Shown here in pieces: positions 45,099-55,636 of a stretch of DNA of 64,000 bases. The stretch is taken from positions 124,001-188,000 of the forward strand of contig NZ_CP166730.1 of assembly GCF_041320665.1 (NCBI RefSeq). The letters are read 5' to 3'. The position numbers were made by a program, and so were the translations under genes. The stretch's first letter is position 1, and the number at the start of each line of letters is the position of its first letter. The notes beneath the pieces are model-generated. The model was given only the letters and a program-made list of their open reading frames with translations, had not been told where the DNA came from and did no database searches. Source of the DNA: Comamonas sp. GB3 AK4-5 (GTDB taxonomy: Bacteria > Pseudomonadota > Gammaproteobacteria > Burkholderiales > Burkholderiaceae_C).

Positions 45099-46319
45099 AT
45101 GAGGTTTTTGCAAGTGCCGATCAGGCACACCACGCTGGCGGTGGCCTTGGCTGCCGCAGCGGTATTGGCAGGATGTGGTCGCCAGGGCGTGGACCAGGCC
45201 CATGCGGCCGGCGCACCACCTGCGCCCGAGGTGCTGGTGGCCCAGGTGGCCGCCAGCAGCACCCAGGTGTGGGACGCGTTCAACGGCCGCATCGAGGCCG
45301 TGCAAGCGGTGCAGCTGCGCCCGCGCGTCTCGGGCTATATCGAGCGTGTGGCCTTCAGCGAAGGCCAGGAAGTGGGCAAGGGCCAGCTGCTGTTTGTCAT
45401 TGACCAGCGCCCCTACCGCGCAGCCCTGGCCAGCGCCCAGGCCCAACTGGAGCGTGCCCGTGCAGCCGCCGGGCTGGCACGCAGCCAGGACGAGCGTGCG
45501 CGTTCGCTGATGGCAGGCCAGGCCATCTCGCGCGAGGAGGCAGAGGCCCGCGCGGCCGAGCTGGCCCAGGCCGTCGCCCAGGTGCGTGCCGCCGAGGCCG
45601 AGTTGGCTGCCGCGCAGCTGAATCTGGACTTCACCGAGGTGCGGGCCCCCGTGGCCGGCCGCGTGGGCCGCGCCCTGCTGACCATGGGCAATATGGCCCA
45701 GGCCGACCAGAGCCTGCTGACCAGCCTGGTCTCGCAAGACCCGGTCTATGTGTACTTCGATGTCGATGAGCACAGCTATCTGCGCTATCAAAAGCTGAGC
45801 CGCGAAAGCCGCAAGGGCCATGACGCCCGCCCCGTGCGCGTGGGCCTGGCCGGCGAGGACGGCTTTGTGCACGAGGGCGTGCTGGACTTCACCGACAACC
45901 AGCTCAACGCCGACACCGGCAGCATGCGTTTGCGTGCCCGCCTGGCCAATCCCGAGCGCAGACTCACTCCGGGCCTGTTTGCGCGTGTGCAGCTGCAGGG
46001 CGGCGGTAATGCCCAGGAGCTGCTGCTCATCGACGACAAGGCAGTGCTCACCGACCAGAGCCGCCAATACGCCTATGTGGTCGAGAGCGTTGAAGGGCAG
46101 GGCCATGTGGCCCAGCGGCGCGAGCTGCAACTGGGCCGCCTGGTCGACGGCCAGCGCGTGGTGGAGCAGGGCCTGAGCGCGGGCGACCAGCTGGTGGTGG
46201 GTGGGCTGCAGCGCATTTATTACCCGGGCATGCCGGTCAGCCCCAAGGCCGTGGAGCCTGCCAAGAAGGCCCCCGCAAAGACGCCTGTTGAGCCCCAGCC
46301 TCAGGCTGCGGCCCAGTGA
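45099..46319 (+). CDS. RND efflux periplasmic adaptor (membrane fusion lipoprotein)
   Basis: 406 residues. A lipoprotein signal peptide has lipobox LAGC near residue 26. The family order follows: beta-barrel/lipoyl half (RPRVSGYIERVAFSEGQEVG, KGQLLFVIDQRPYRAALASA), a coiled-coil hairpin (about 100-170, Ala/Glu-rich), second lipoyl half (LDFTEVRAPVAGRVGRALLT), and C-terminal barrel/proximal domain. It links the inner-membrane pump to the outer-membrane channel. It is first in a three-gene operon under the SoxR-type promoter. ATG 45099 follows gaggagtg, a good ribosome-binding site. Confidence 0.94.
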   Translation: MRFLQVPIRHTTLAVALAAAAVLAGCGRQGVDQAHAAGAPPAPEVLVAQVAASSTQVWDAFNGRIEAVQAVQLRPRVSGYIERVAFSEGQEVGKGQLLFVIDQRPYRAALASAQAQLERARAAAGLARSQDERARSLMAGQAISREEAEARAAELAQAVAQVRAAEAELAAAQLNLDFTEVRAPVAGRVGRALLTMGNMAQADQSLLTSLVSQDPVYVYFDVDEHSYLRYQKLSRESRKGHDARPVRVGLAGEDGFVHEGVLDFTDNQLNADTGSMRLRARLANPERRLTPGLFARVQLQGGGNAQELLLIDDKAVLTDQSRQYAYVVESVEGQGHVAQRRELQLGRLVDGQRVVEQGLSAGDQLVVGGLQRIYYPGMPVSPKAVEPAKKAPAKTPVEPQPQAAAQ

Positions 46320-46333
46320 AGAAGAGAGGGCAT

Positions 46334-49300
46334 ATGGATTTTTCCAAATTCTTCATAGACCGGCCGATTTTTGCGGTCGTGCTGTCCATCATCTTGTTCG
46401 CCGTGGGTCTGGTCGCAATTCCGCAGCTGCCCGTGGGTGAGTACCCCGAGGTTGTGCCCCCCAGCGTGGTGGTGCGCGCCACCTATCCCGGCGCCAACCC
46501 CAAGGATGTAGCCGAGTCGGTGGCCGTCCCCCTGGAAGAGGCCATCAACGGCGTGGAAGGGTTGATGTATATGAAATCCGTGGCCGCAGCCGATGGCAGC
46601 TTGCAGGTGGTGGCCACCTTCCGCCCCGGTGTGGATCCGGACACCGCCGCCGTGCGCGTGCAAAACCGCGTGAGCCAGGCGCAAAGCCGGCTACCAGAGG
46701 AGGTGCGCCAGTACGGTGTGACCACGCAAAAGCAGTCTTCCACCCCGCTGATGTTTGTGGGCCTGACCTCCAAGGACGGCAATCACGACGCCCTGTACCT
46801 GCGCAACTACGTGACGCTTAACGTCAAGGACCAGCTGGCCCGCATTCCCGGCATCGGCGATGTGGGCGTGTACGGCGCGGGCGACTATGCCATGCGCGTC
46901 TGGCTGGACCCGCACAAGGTGGCGGCGCGCCAACTCTCGGCTTCCGAAGTGATTGCCGCCATTCGCGAGCAGAACATCCAGGTCTCGGCTGGCCAGTTGG
47001 GGGCCGAACCCAATCCCCAGGGGGCGGACAAGCTGCAGTCCATTCATGTGCGTGGGCGCCTGAAGACGCCCGAGGAGTTTGGCGACATCGTGCTCAAAAG
47101 CGGTGCCGATGGCCAGGTGGTGCGTCTGGCCGATGTGGCCCGTGTGGAGCTGGGCGCCAGCGACTACACGCTGCGTTCCTGGAGCGACGACAAAAACATG
47201 GTGGCCCTGGGCATTTACCTCTCGCCCGGCGCCAATGCCCTGGAGGTGGCCGATCAGGTCTATGCCAGCATGGACAGGCTGTCGGCCAAGCTGCCCGAGG
47301 GGGTGACTTTTGAGTCGGTCTGGGACCCCACGGTGTTTGTGCGCGACTCCATCAAGGCCGTGCAGACCACGTTGATCGAGGCCGTGATCCTGGTGGTGCT
47401 GGTGGTCATCGTCTTCCTGCAGACCTGGCGCGCCTCCATCATTCCGCTGCTGGCCGTGCCGGTGTCCATCATCGGCACCTTTGCCGGCCTGTATCTGCTG
47501 GGCTACTCCATCAACACGCTGACCTTGTTCGGCCTGGTGCTGGCCATAGGCATTGTGGTGGACGACGCCATCGTGGTGGTGGAAAACGTGGAGCGCTTCA
47601 TCGAGGCCGGCCACACACCGCGTGAGGCCGCTCACCTGGCCATGCGCGAGGTGTCGGGCCCCATCATCGCCATCGGCCTGGTGCTGTGCGCGGTCTTTGT
47701 GCCCATGGCGTTTTTGAGCGGCGTGACGGGGCAGTTCTACAAGCAGTTTGCGGTGACGATTGCGATCTCCACCGTGATCTCCACCATCAACTCATTGACG
47801 CTGTCGCCGGCCCTGGCCGCCAAGCTGCTGCAGCCCCATGGTGCCCCCCGCGATGCGCTTGCGCGTGGCCTGGACAAGGCCTTTGGCTGGCTCTTCCGCC
47901 CCTTCAACCGCTTCTTTGACCGCAGTGCCCAGGGCTACCAGGCCACGGTAGGCCGTTCGCTGCGCCGGCGCGGCCTGGTCTTTCTGGTTTATGCAGGCCT
48001 GCTGGCCGGCACGGCGCTGCTGTTCCAGGCCGTGCCCGGCGGTTTTATCCCGCTGCAGGACAAGCTTTATCTCTTCGGCGGCGCCAAGCTGCCCGAGGGT
48101 GCCTCGCTGGCCCGCACCGACGCGGTCACGCGCCAGATGGTGGAAGCCGCCAAGAGCGTGGAAGGCGTGGACAAGATCGCGGCGTTTGCAGGCTTCAATG
48201 CCCTGCAGGCCACGACCACGTCCAACCTCACCAGCGCCTACATCATGCTCAAGCCCTTTGGCGAGCGCACGCGCAGCGCCGAGGACATCAACGCCGAGCT
48301 GGGTGCCAAGTTCGCGCAGATCGAGGGCGGCTTTGCCTATGCGCTGATGCCACCACCCATACAAGGCCTGGGCAATGGTTCGGGCTATTCGCTGTTTCTG
48401 CAGGACAAGGCCGGCCTGGGCTATGCGGCCCTGCAGCAGGCGCTTTCGGCCTTTCAGGCCGAAGTGGCCAAGACGCCGGGCATGACCTACCCGGTCAGCA
48501 GCTACCAATCCAATATCCCGCAGCTGGAAGTCAAGGTGGACCGCACCAAGGCCAAGGCCCAGGGCGTGGCATTGACCGATCTGTTCCAGACCTTGCAGGC
48601 CTATCTGGGTTCGGTCTATGTGAACGACTTCAACGCCTTCGGCCGCGTCTGGCGCGTGATGCTGCAGGCCGATGCCGACTACCGCCAGACCGTGGAAGAC
48701 ATTGCCCAGCTGCGCACGCGCAACGCCAACGGCGAGATGGTGGCCATTGGTTCCATGATCACCGTGGAGCCCAGCTTCGGCCCCGATCCCGTGCTGCGCT
48801 ACAACGGCTTTGCGGCGGCCGACCTGATCGGTGACTCCGACCCGCATGTGCTGTCCTCGGCCGAGGTGCTGACCAAGCTGGAAGAGATTGCCGAGCGCAC
48901 GCTGCCGCGCGGCATCGAGTTGGCCTGGACCGATCTGAGCTACCAGCAGGTGGAGCAGAGCAATGCCGCTGCCGTGGTCTTTGTGATCGCCGTGATGCTG
49001 GTGTTCCTGGTGCTGGCCGCGCTGTACGAGAGCTGGACTTTGCCGCTGGCGGTGATTCTCATCGTGCCGGTGTGTATCTGCGCGGCGCTGTTCGGCGTCT
49101 GGCTGGCCGGGGGGGACAACAACGTCTTTGTGCAAGTGGGCCTGGTGGTGCTGATGGGCCTGGCCTGCAAGAACGCGATCTTGATCGTGGAGTTTGCGCG
49201 CGAGCTGGAGATGCAGGGCACGGACATGGTCACTGCCGCCCTGCATGCCTGCCGCCTGCGCCTGCGCCCCATCGTGATGACCTCCATCGCCTTTATCGCG

Positions 49301-49513
49301 GGTGCTGTGCCGCTGCTGATTGGCAGCGGCGCCGGCAGCGAGGTGCGTGCCGCCACGGGCGTGACCGTGTTCTCCGGCATGTTGGGCGTGACATTGTTCG
49401 GCCTGTTCCTCACGCCGGTGTTTTATGTGGCGTTGCGCAAGCTGTCGGGCCGTTCACTCGTGGTCCACAAGGCTGCGGTGCCCGCTGTTGTTTCGGAGGC
49501 CAAGCATGACTGA
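46334..49513 (+). CDS. RND multidrug efflux transporter permease (HAE1/AcrB type)
   Basis: 1059 residues, 12 predicted transmembrane helices. It begins MDFSKFFIDRPIFAVVLSII as in AcrB/MexB-like pumps. The proton-relay aspartate pair is in GIVVDDAIVVVENVERFI (about residues 410-411) in TM4. Large periplasmic loops (PN/PC and docking domains) follow TM1 and TM7. It exports toxic compounds using proton motive force. Among known pumps the SoxR link recalls MexI of MexGHI-OpmD, but the substrate cannot be read from sequence. ATG 46334 follows agaggg. Confidence 0.96.
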   Translation: MDFSKFFIDRPIFAVVLSIILFAVGLVAIPQLPVGEYPEVVPPSVVVRATYPGANPKDVAESVAVPLEEAINGVEGLMYMKSVAAADGSLQVVATFRPGVDPDTAAVRVQNRVSQAQSRLPEEVRQYGVTTQKQSSTPLMFVGLTSKDGNHDALYLRNYVTLNVKDQLARIPGIGDVGVYGAGDYAMRVWLDPHKVAARQLSASEVIAAIREQNIQVSAGQLGAEPNPQGADKLQSIHVRGRLKTPEEFGDIVLKSGADGQVVRLADVARVELGASDYTLRSWSDDKNMVALGIYLSPGANALEVADQVYASMDRLSAKLPEGVTFESVWDPTVFVRDSIKAVQTTLIEAVILVVLVVIVFLQTWRASIIPLLAVPVSIIGTFAGLYLLGYSINTLTLFGLVLAIGIVVDDAIVVVENVERFIEAGHTPREAAHLAMREVSGPIIAIGLVLCAVFVPMAFLSGVTGQFYKQFAVTIAISTVISTINSLTLSPALAAKLLQPHGAPRDALARGLDKAFGWLFRPFNRFFDRSAQGYQATVGRSLRRRGLVFLVYAGLLAGTALLFQAVPGGFIPLQDKLYLFGGAKLPEGASLARTDAVTRQMVEAAKSVEGVDKIAAFAGFNALQATTTSNLTSAYIMLKPFGERTRSAEDINAELGAKFAQIEGGFAYALMPPPIQGLGNGSGYSLFLQDKAGLGYAALQQALSAFQAEVAKTPGMTYPVSSYQSNIPQLEVKVDRTKAKAQGVALTDLFQTLQAYLGSVYVNDFNAFGRVWRVMLQADADYRQTVEDIAQLRTRNANGEMVAIGSMITVEPSFGPDPVLRYNGFAAADLIGDSDPHVLSSAEVLTKLEEIAERTLPRGIELAWTDLSYQQVEQSNAAAVVFVIAVMLVFLVLAALYESWTLPLAVILIVPVCICAALFGVWLAGGDNNVFVQVGLVVLMGLACKNAILIVEFARELEMQGTDMVTAALHACRLRLRPIVMTSIAFIAGAVPLLIGSGAGSEVRAATGVTVFSGMLGVTLFGLFLTPVFYVALRKLSGRSLVVHKAAVPAVVSEAKHD

Positions 49514-50936
49514 GATACGTCGACTTCTTTCCCGCCACGCCGTGAGCATGGCCTGCGCCACCCTGATCGCGGGCTGCGCCGTGGGCCCGGATTTCAAGGC
49601 GCCAGCATTGCCGGAGACCGGCGCGCATTTTGTGCGCGATGCGGCGCAGGCAGAGCCTCGCCATGCTGTTGCAGACCAGGCCTTCTGGCGCCAGTTCAAC
49701 GATGCCGAGCTCACGCGGCTGGTGGAGCGTGCCTTGCAGGCCAACCAGGATCTGCGCCAGGCCATGGCCCGGCTGGATGGTGCCCAGGCCTTGCTGCGCC
49801 AGGCACGCTTTGACCAGATCCCCACGCTCACGGCCTCGGCCCAGGGCCAACAGCAAAAGCGCAGCGAAAGCCAGGCAGCAGGTGGAGCGCGCAGCCAGCG
49901 CAGCTATGGTGCCAACCTGCAGGCCAGCTGGGAGATCGATGTCTTCGGCCGCGTACGCCGCAATATCGAGGCCCATGGCGCCGATCTGCAAGCCGAAACG
50001 GCAGACCTGGCGGCCCTGCAGCTGGCGATTGCCGCCCAGGTCACGGCCAGCTATGCAGACCTGCGCGGCTGGCAGCAAAGGCTGGCGGTGGCGCATGCCA
50101 ACGCAGACAGCCAGGAGCAGACGGTGCAACTGGTCCAGCTGCGGCTGGCACTGGGCCGTGACACCCAGTTCGATCTGGCGCGAGCCCAGGCACAGCGGGA
50201 TGCCACGCGCTCGCGCATTCCCGCGCTGCAGGCCCAGATCGCCGTGGCCCAGCACCGGCTGGCCGTGCTCACGGGCCAGCAGCCCGGCGCCCTGGTGGAA
50301 CGCCTGGATGCCGCAAGCCCTTTGCCCACATTGCCGGAGGCCATGGCCCCCGGCACGCCGGCCGATCTGCTGCGCCGCCGCCCCGATGTGGCTGCGGCAG
50401 AGGCCAGGCTGCATGCGGCCACGGCACGCATCGGCGTGGCCACGGCCGATCTGTTTCCGCGCCTGTCTCTGGGCGGGCTGCTGGGCAGCGCGGCCCTGGG
50501 CAGTGGCAGCCTGTTTGAAGGCACCAACGCCACAAACAGCGTGTTCTTGGGCGTGGACTGGTCGTTTCTGGACGTGGGCCGGGTGCGGGCGCGCATCGCG
50601 GCCAGCGAGGCCGGAGGCCAGGCCGCGTTGGCCGGCTACCAACAGACTGTGCTGCTGGCGCTGGAAGACACGGAAAACGCCCTGGTGCGTCTGCAGCGCA
50701 CGCGGGATGAAGACCAGCACCTGGCCCAGGCCGCTGCACAGCGCCTGGTCGCCGAGCAACTGGCCCAGCGCCGCTACCGGGCCGGCGCCATAGGCTTGTA
50801 TGAAGTGCTGGACGCCCAGCGCGACCTGTATGCCGCACAGGACGCGGCTTTGGAGAGCCGCACGCGTGGTCTGCACGCAGCCGTGAGCCTTTACCAGGCC
50901 CTGGCCGGAGGCTGGAAGCCAGCAGAAAAATCGTGA
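49506..50936 (+). CDS. Outer-membrane efflux channel lipoprotein (NodT/OprM type)
   Basis: 476 residues. Lipobox IAGC at residues 21-24 is followed by VGPDFKAP, typical of NodT-family TolC-like proteins. Two outer-membrane-efflux repeats of long helices form the barrel and periplasmic tunnel (PADLLRRRPDVAAAEARLHA marks the second repeat). It starts eight bases before the pump gene's stop, showing translational coupling, and completes the tripartite efflux operon. Confidence 0.94.
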   Translation: MTEIRRLLSRHAVSMACATLIAGCAVGPDFKAPALPETGAHFVRDAAQAEPRHAVADQAFWRQFNDAELTRLVERALQANQDLRQAMARLDGAQALLRQARFDQIPTLTASAQGQQQKRSESQAAGGARSQRSYGANLQASWEIDVFGRVRRNIEAHGADLQAETADLAALQLAIAAQVTASYADLRGWQQRLAVAHANADSQEQTVQLVQLRLALGRDTQFDLARAQAQRDATRSRIPALQAQIAVAQHRLAVLTGQQPGALVERLDAASPLPTLPEAMAPGTPADLLRRRPDVAAAEARLHAATARIGVATADLFPRLSLGGLLGSAALGSGSLFEGTNATNSVFLGVDWSFLDVGRVRARIAASEAGGQAALAGYQQTVLLALEDTENALVRLQRTRDEDQHLAQAAAQRLVAEQLAQRRYRAGAIGLYEVLDAQRDLYAAQDAALESRTRGLHAAVSLYQALAGGWKPAEKS

Positions 50937-50967
50937 ACAGGGTCTGACTTCCAGACCGGTTCCCCCC

Positions 50968-50991
50968 AAGGCGGCATAGGCCGCCTTTTTT
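50968..50991 (+). terminator. Rho-independent terminator of the efflux operon
   Basis: The 8-bp stem aaggcggc/gccgcctt with a 4-nt loop is followed by a run of T. It lies 32 bp after the channel-gene stop. Confidence 0.92.
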
Positions 50992-51029
50992 ATGTGTCCA
51001 CCCCGGTGTAAACCACGATTTGCTCAAAA

Positions 51030-51061
51030 TTTTCCTATCCGATAATTTTCCCATCGGAAAA
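51030..51061. promoter_or_regulatory. Tandem 16-bp direct repeats upstream of the DauA-like gene
   Basis: ttttcctatccgataa is followed immediately by ttttcccatcggaaaa, identical at 13 of 16 positions. They also contain an inverted repeat ccgat/atcgg with 9-bp spacing. They end 13 bp before the gene's ATG. They look like an operator, possibly for the XRE-cupin regulator encoded 2.4 kb downstream. Confidence 0.5.
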
Positions 51062-51074
51062 ATGTGAGAGAAAA

Positions 51075-52235
51075 ATGGAGCAAGCAATCTTCGATTTCGC
51101 CGTGGTCGGCGCGGGTATGGCTGGGGCCTCGGTGGCCTATCGCCTGGCGCAGGCGGGTGCTTCGGTGTTGGTGCTGGAGCGCGAGAGCCAACCCGGCTAC
51201 CACGCCACGGGCCGCTCGGCCGCCATGTTCATGGAGAGCTATGGCACGCAGCAGATTCGGGCGCTCACAAGGGCCAGCCGCGCCTTCTACAGCCAGCCGC
51301 CGCTAGGATTTTGCGAGCATGCCTTGCTGCAGCCACGCAGTGTGCTGTATGTGGGCGCAGAGGGGCAGGAGGCGCTGCTGTCGGACGCCCTGTCCATGTA
51401 CCTGCGCGAGGGCCTGCGGGCCGAGCACCTGGACGCACAGGCCGCTTGCGCGCTGGCACCCTGCCTGGAGGAGAAACAGCTCATAGGCGCGGTGCACGAT
51501 ATCGATGCCATGGACATCGACGTGGCCGAGCTGCACCAGGGCTTTTTGCGCGGCATGACACAGGCCGGAGCCCAGCTGCGCTGCAACGCGGTGCTCCGCG
51601 AGGCCGAGTGCAGCGATGAAGGCCTGTGGGCCTTGACCTTGGGGAATGGTGAAGTCGTGCGGGCCCGCTCCGTGGTGAATGCCGCAGGCGCCTGGGCCGA
51701 TGAGGTGGCCCAGGTGTGCGGAGCCCAGGCCCTGGGCATACAGCCCCGGCGCCGCTCCGCCTTCACCTTTGCCGCGCCCGAAGGTGTGGCCGTGCAGGAC
51801 TGGCCCGCTGTCATCGGTGTGGACGAGAGCTTTTACTTCAAGCCCGATGCGGGCCAGTTGCTGGGCTCGCCCGCCAATGCCGACCCTGTGGAGCCGCACG
51901 ACGTGGTGGCCGAGGAGCTGGATGTGGCCACCGGCATTTACCGCATCGAGTCCATGACCAGTCTGCGCATACACAGGCCGCGCCATGTCTGGGCGGGGCT
52001 GCGCAGCTTTGCCCCGGACGATGACTTTGTCATGGGCTGGGATGCGCAATGCCAGGGCTTTTTCTGGCTGGCGGGCCAGGGCGGCTATGGCATTCAGACG
52101 GCGGCCGGCGCCTCCGAGGCCGCCTGCGCCCTGCTGCTGGGCCAGGCGTTGCCTGAGGCCCTGCTGGCCCAGGGCGTGGATGCCGCCCAGCTCAGCCCGG
52201 CGCGCTTTGCCAGCCCGGCCAGTGCGCAGGGCTGA
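51075..52235 (+). CDS. D-arginine dehydrogenase-like FAD oxidoreductase (DauA family)
   Basis: 386 residues. FAD motif VVGAGMAGASVAYRLAQAG at residues 10-28. GYHATGRSAA places the conserved active-site His at 43 and YGTQQIRALTRASRAFY follows, closely resembling DauA of Pseudomonas aeruginosa. So do DESFYFKPDAGQLLGSPANA, DPVEPHD and GLRSF (substrate-binding Arg). DauA oxidises D-arginine and other D-amino acids to iminoacids, with FAD reoxidised by an acceptor other than oxygen. It is followed by a transporter gene 57 bp away and an XRE-cupin regulator, forming a likely D-amino-acid module. Substrate identity is inferred. Confidence 0.82.
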   Translation: MEQAIFDFAVVGAGMAGASVAYRLAQAGASVLVLERESQPGYHATGRSAAMFMESYGTQQIRALTRASRAFYSQPPLGFCEHALLQPRSVLYVGAEGQEALLSDALSMYLREGLRAEHLDAQAACALAPCLEEKQLIGAVHDIDAMDIDVAELHQGFLRGMTQAGAQLRCNAVLREAECSDEGLWALTLGNGEVVRARSVVNAAGAWADEVAQVCGAQALGIQPRRRSAFTFAAPEGVAVQDWPAVIGVDESFYFKPDAGQLLGSPANADPVEPHDVVAEELDVATGIYRIESMTSLRIHRPRHVWAGLRSFAPDDDFVMGWDAQCQGFFWLAGQGGYGIQTAAGASEAACALLLGQALPEALLAQGVDAAQLSPARFASPASAQG

Positions 52236-52292
52236 GAGCGTAAACACGCTCTGAACCACTTTCACACACCCTAAAAATCAAAGGAGACAGAG

Positions 52293-53369
52293 ATGCATGC
52301 GTTCAAGGAGATATGCAAGATCGCCGGGGCTTTTGTCGGCGTCATCGTGGGCGCGGGCTTTGCCTCGGGCCAGGAAATTCTGCAGTTCTTTGCCAGCTTC
52401 GGCAGCCAGGGCCTGTGGGGTTGCGTCGTGGCAGGGCTGGCGTTTGTGTTTCTGTCCATGGCGTTTTCCACCATGGGCCAGCGCCTGCGGGCCGAGTCGC
52501 ACAAGGAAGTGGTGCAGGCCTTGCTGGGCAAGCATGTGGGCTGGGTGTTCGATGTGCTGATCACCTTCTTTTTGTTTGCCATCACCGTGGTCATGTTGGC
52601 GGGGGCGGGCTCGCTGCTGCACCAGTGGCTGGGTATTTCCGAGGTCTGGGGCAGCGTGCTGGCCACCGTGGCCACGGCGCTGATCGTCTGCCTGGATGTC
52701 GGCCGTGTCATCGCCTTCATTGGCGCGGTCACACCGCTGCTGATGTTCATGACCGTGGTCGTGGCCGGCTATGTGCTGGGCACACCCCATGCCGATGTGG
52801 CCACGCTGCAGGCCGCTGCGACCGAGCAGCCCAAGGGTGCGAGCCACTGGCTGGTGGCGGCCCTGCTCTATGTCTCCTACAACGTGGTGGCGGGTATGCC
52901 TTTTCTGGTCATCATGGGCGGCCAGGCCAGCTCGCGCCGCGTGGCCCTGTGGGGCGGGGTGCTGGGGGGCTTGCTGCTGGGCCTGCTGATGCTGCTGATT
53001 GCCGCCGCCATGTACTGGCGCATGGACACACTGGGCGGCCTGTCCATGCCCATGCTGTCGCTGGCCACGCAGATCTCGCCCTGGTTGGGTCACCTGATGT
53101 CCCTGGTCATCTTCGGCATGATCCTCAACACGGCCGTGGGCATGCTCTACGCCTTCATGGCCCGCATCGTGCCGGTGGCCACGCCCAAGTTCCGCTGGGG
53201 CACAGCCCTGGCCTCGGTGCTGGCCCTGGGCGGCAGCTTTGTGGGCTTCATCGCCCTGGTGGGCATGGTCTACCCCATCTACGGCTATATCGGCTTTGCG
53301 CTCATGGCCTGCGCCTTGCTGGGCTGGCTGCGCATGGACCGTAGCCAGGTGGTGCCCGGGCGGGCCTGA
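52293..53369 (+). CDS. YkvI-family membrane transporter
   Basis: 358 residues with about ten hydrophobic segments. It begins KIAGAFVGVIVGAGFASGQE, the signature start of the YkvI/neurotransmitter-symporter-like family, where the unwound first helix binds sodium and substrate in relatives. Further segments are VVMLAGAGSLLHQWLGI and VSYNVVAGMPFLVIMGG. Probable amino-acid or amine uptake at the inner membrane, with the substrate plausibly the one oxidised by the adjacent DauA-like enzyme. It has a good ribosome-binding site (aggagac). Confidence 0.8.
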   Translation: MHAFKEICKIAGAFVGVIVGAGFASGQEILQFFASFGSQGLWGCVVAGLAFVFLSMAFSTMGQRLRAESHKEVVQALLGKHVGWVFDVLITFFLFAITVVMLAGAGSLLHQWLGISEVWGSVLATVATALIVCLDVGRVIAFIGAVTPLLMFMTVVVAGYVLGTPHADVATLQAAATEQPKGASHWLVAALLYVSYNVVAGMPFLVIMGGQASSRRVALWGGVLGGLLLGLLMLLIAAAMYWRMDTLGGLSMPMLSLATQISPWLGHLMSLVIFGMILNTAVGMLYAFMARIVPVATPKFRWGTALASVLALGGSFVGFIALVGMVYPIYGYIGFALMACALLGWLRMDRSQVVPGRA

Positions 53370-53472
53370 TCGCGGGGGCGAGGCAGGGGCCGAAAGCCTG
53401 GCGGGAGGGCCGGGGCGCTGGGGCATCAACAGGCCCTAGAATCTGCGCATCACAAGCCCCACCACGCCCCGC

Positions 53473-54129
53473 ATGCCAGGCCCTGGTTCTCGTCCATCGC
53501 CCAACCAAATTCTTGCCTCCGTCCTGCCCGGTGCGGCAGGTGCGGCCCCTGTTTCTGCACCCGTGGGCAAGCAGGAGGTGGGCGCCAAGCTGCGCAAGGA
53601 ACGCAAGCAGCGCGGCATGACCTTGCAGCAGCTGGCCGAGCGCAGCGGGCTGGCCGTCTCCACCATCTCCAAGGCCGAGCGCGGAGCGATGGCGCTGAGC
53701 TACGAAAAAATGCTCAAACTGGGCGCGGCCCTGGACATCGACATGACGCGGCTGTTCATGGGGGCCGATGCCGTGGTGCCACCCAAGGGCAGCCGGCCCA
53801 CGGTGGTCAAGGACTGCTTTGACGATGTGCAGCGCTACGAGACCGATCAGTATGTGTACAGCGTGCTGTGCGGTGCCTACCCGGACAAGAAAATGCAGCC
53901 GCTGATGGCGGTGATCAATGCCCGTGAGGCGGCCGATTTCTCCGAAACCATACGCCACCCGGGCCAGGAGTTCGTCATCGTGCTCTCGGGGCGGGTGCGC
54001 ATTCTGTTTGAGAACGGGGAAGTGCTGGAGCTGGGCCGCCATGAGGCCGCCTACTTCGACAGCGGCATAGGCCATGTGTATGTCAGCCTGAGCAAGCAGC
54101 CGGCCCAGGTGGTGAGTGTGTGCTGTTGA
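53473..54129 (+). CDS. XRE-family regulator with C-terminal cupin domain
   Basis: 218 residues. Helix-turn-helix at about residues 38-92 (GAKLRKERKQRGMTLQQLAE, GLAVSTISKAERGAMALS). The C-terminal cupin at about 120-215 (RHPGQEFVIVLSGRVRILFE, ELGRHEAAYFDSGIGH) is presumably the effector-binding part. This architecture is common in local regulators of amine and amino-acid catabolism (PuuR-like). Its position after the DauA-like and YkvI genes suggests it regulates them. Confidence 0.9.
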   Translation: MPGPGSRPSPNQILASVLPGAAGAAPVSAPVGKQEVGAKLRKERKQRGMTLQQLAERSGLAVSTISKAERGAMALSYEKMLKLGAALDIDMTRLFMGADAVVPPKGSRPTVVKDCFDDVQRYETDQYVYSVLCGAYPDKKMQPLMAVINAREAADFSETIRHPGQEFVIVLSGRVRILFENGEVLELGRHEAAYFDSGIGHVYVSLSKQPAQVVSVCC

Positions 54130-54232
54130 GACCCCCTGAGTCGCCTGCGGCGCCTTCCCCCTGAAAGGGGGATACAAGGGGACGGCAGCCTCGCTGCGGG
54201 GCGACCCTTGCGCGGTGTCTCTGGCTTGGGGG
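54130..54232 (+). repeat. 3'-end repeat, copy 5, after the XRE-cupin gene
   Basis: It begins at the base after the TGA stop: accccctgagtcgcctgcgg, cgccttccccctgaaagggg, gatacaaggggacggcagcc, tcgctgcggggcgacccttg, cgcggtgtctctggcttggg. This is a full-length form with the C-tract/G-tract hairpin (ccccctgaaaggggg). The rest of the 190-bp gap before the MetH-module gene shows nothing else recognisable. Confidence 0.88.
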
Positions 54233-54320
54233 TGCCCGTGTGGCCTTGCTGGGAGGGTAAGGTCGTTGCAGCAAGCCGTGGCTGGGCAGGGTCTGTGCGG
54301 AGTTCCTACAATCTCGGGCC

Positions 54321-55385
<1,065 letters not shown>

Positions 55386-55492
55386 CACCCCCCTGAGGCG
55401 CTGCGCGCCTTCCCCTGGAATAGGGAGACAGGGGGACGCTGCCGGCGCTTACCAACCGTACAAGGCGGCCCTTGCGCTGTGCCCTGGTGTGG
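55386..55492 (+). repeat. 3'-end repeat, copy 6, after the MetH module
   Basis: It starts after the TAA stop: cacccccctgaggcgctgcg, cgccttcccctggaataggg, agacagggggacgctgccgg, then a diverged centre, and the tail ggcggcccttgcgctgtgcc. The tail is longer and looser than in other copies. The remaining 144 bp to the next gene show no other feature. Confidence 0.83.
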
Positions 55493-55636
55493 GCGGGGCA
55501 GGGCAGTGTGGATAGTGGGCAACACAAAATGCCGCAGAGATAGGTACAGGGTTTTTTGTAGATAAAAAGCGCTGAAGCACATAGCCATAGGGATTGTGTA
55601 GCTCCTTTTTGCAGAGCAGATTCCCATCTGCCGAAG

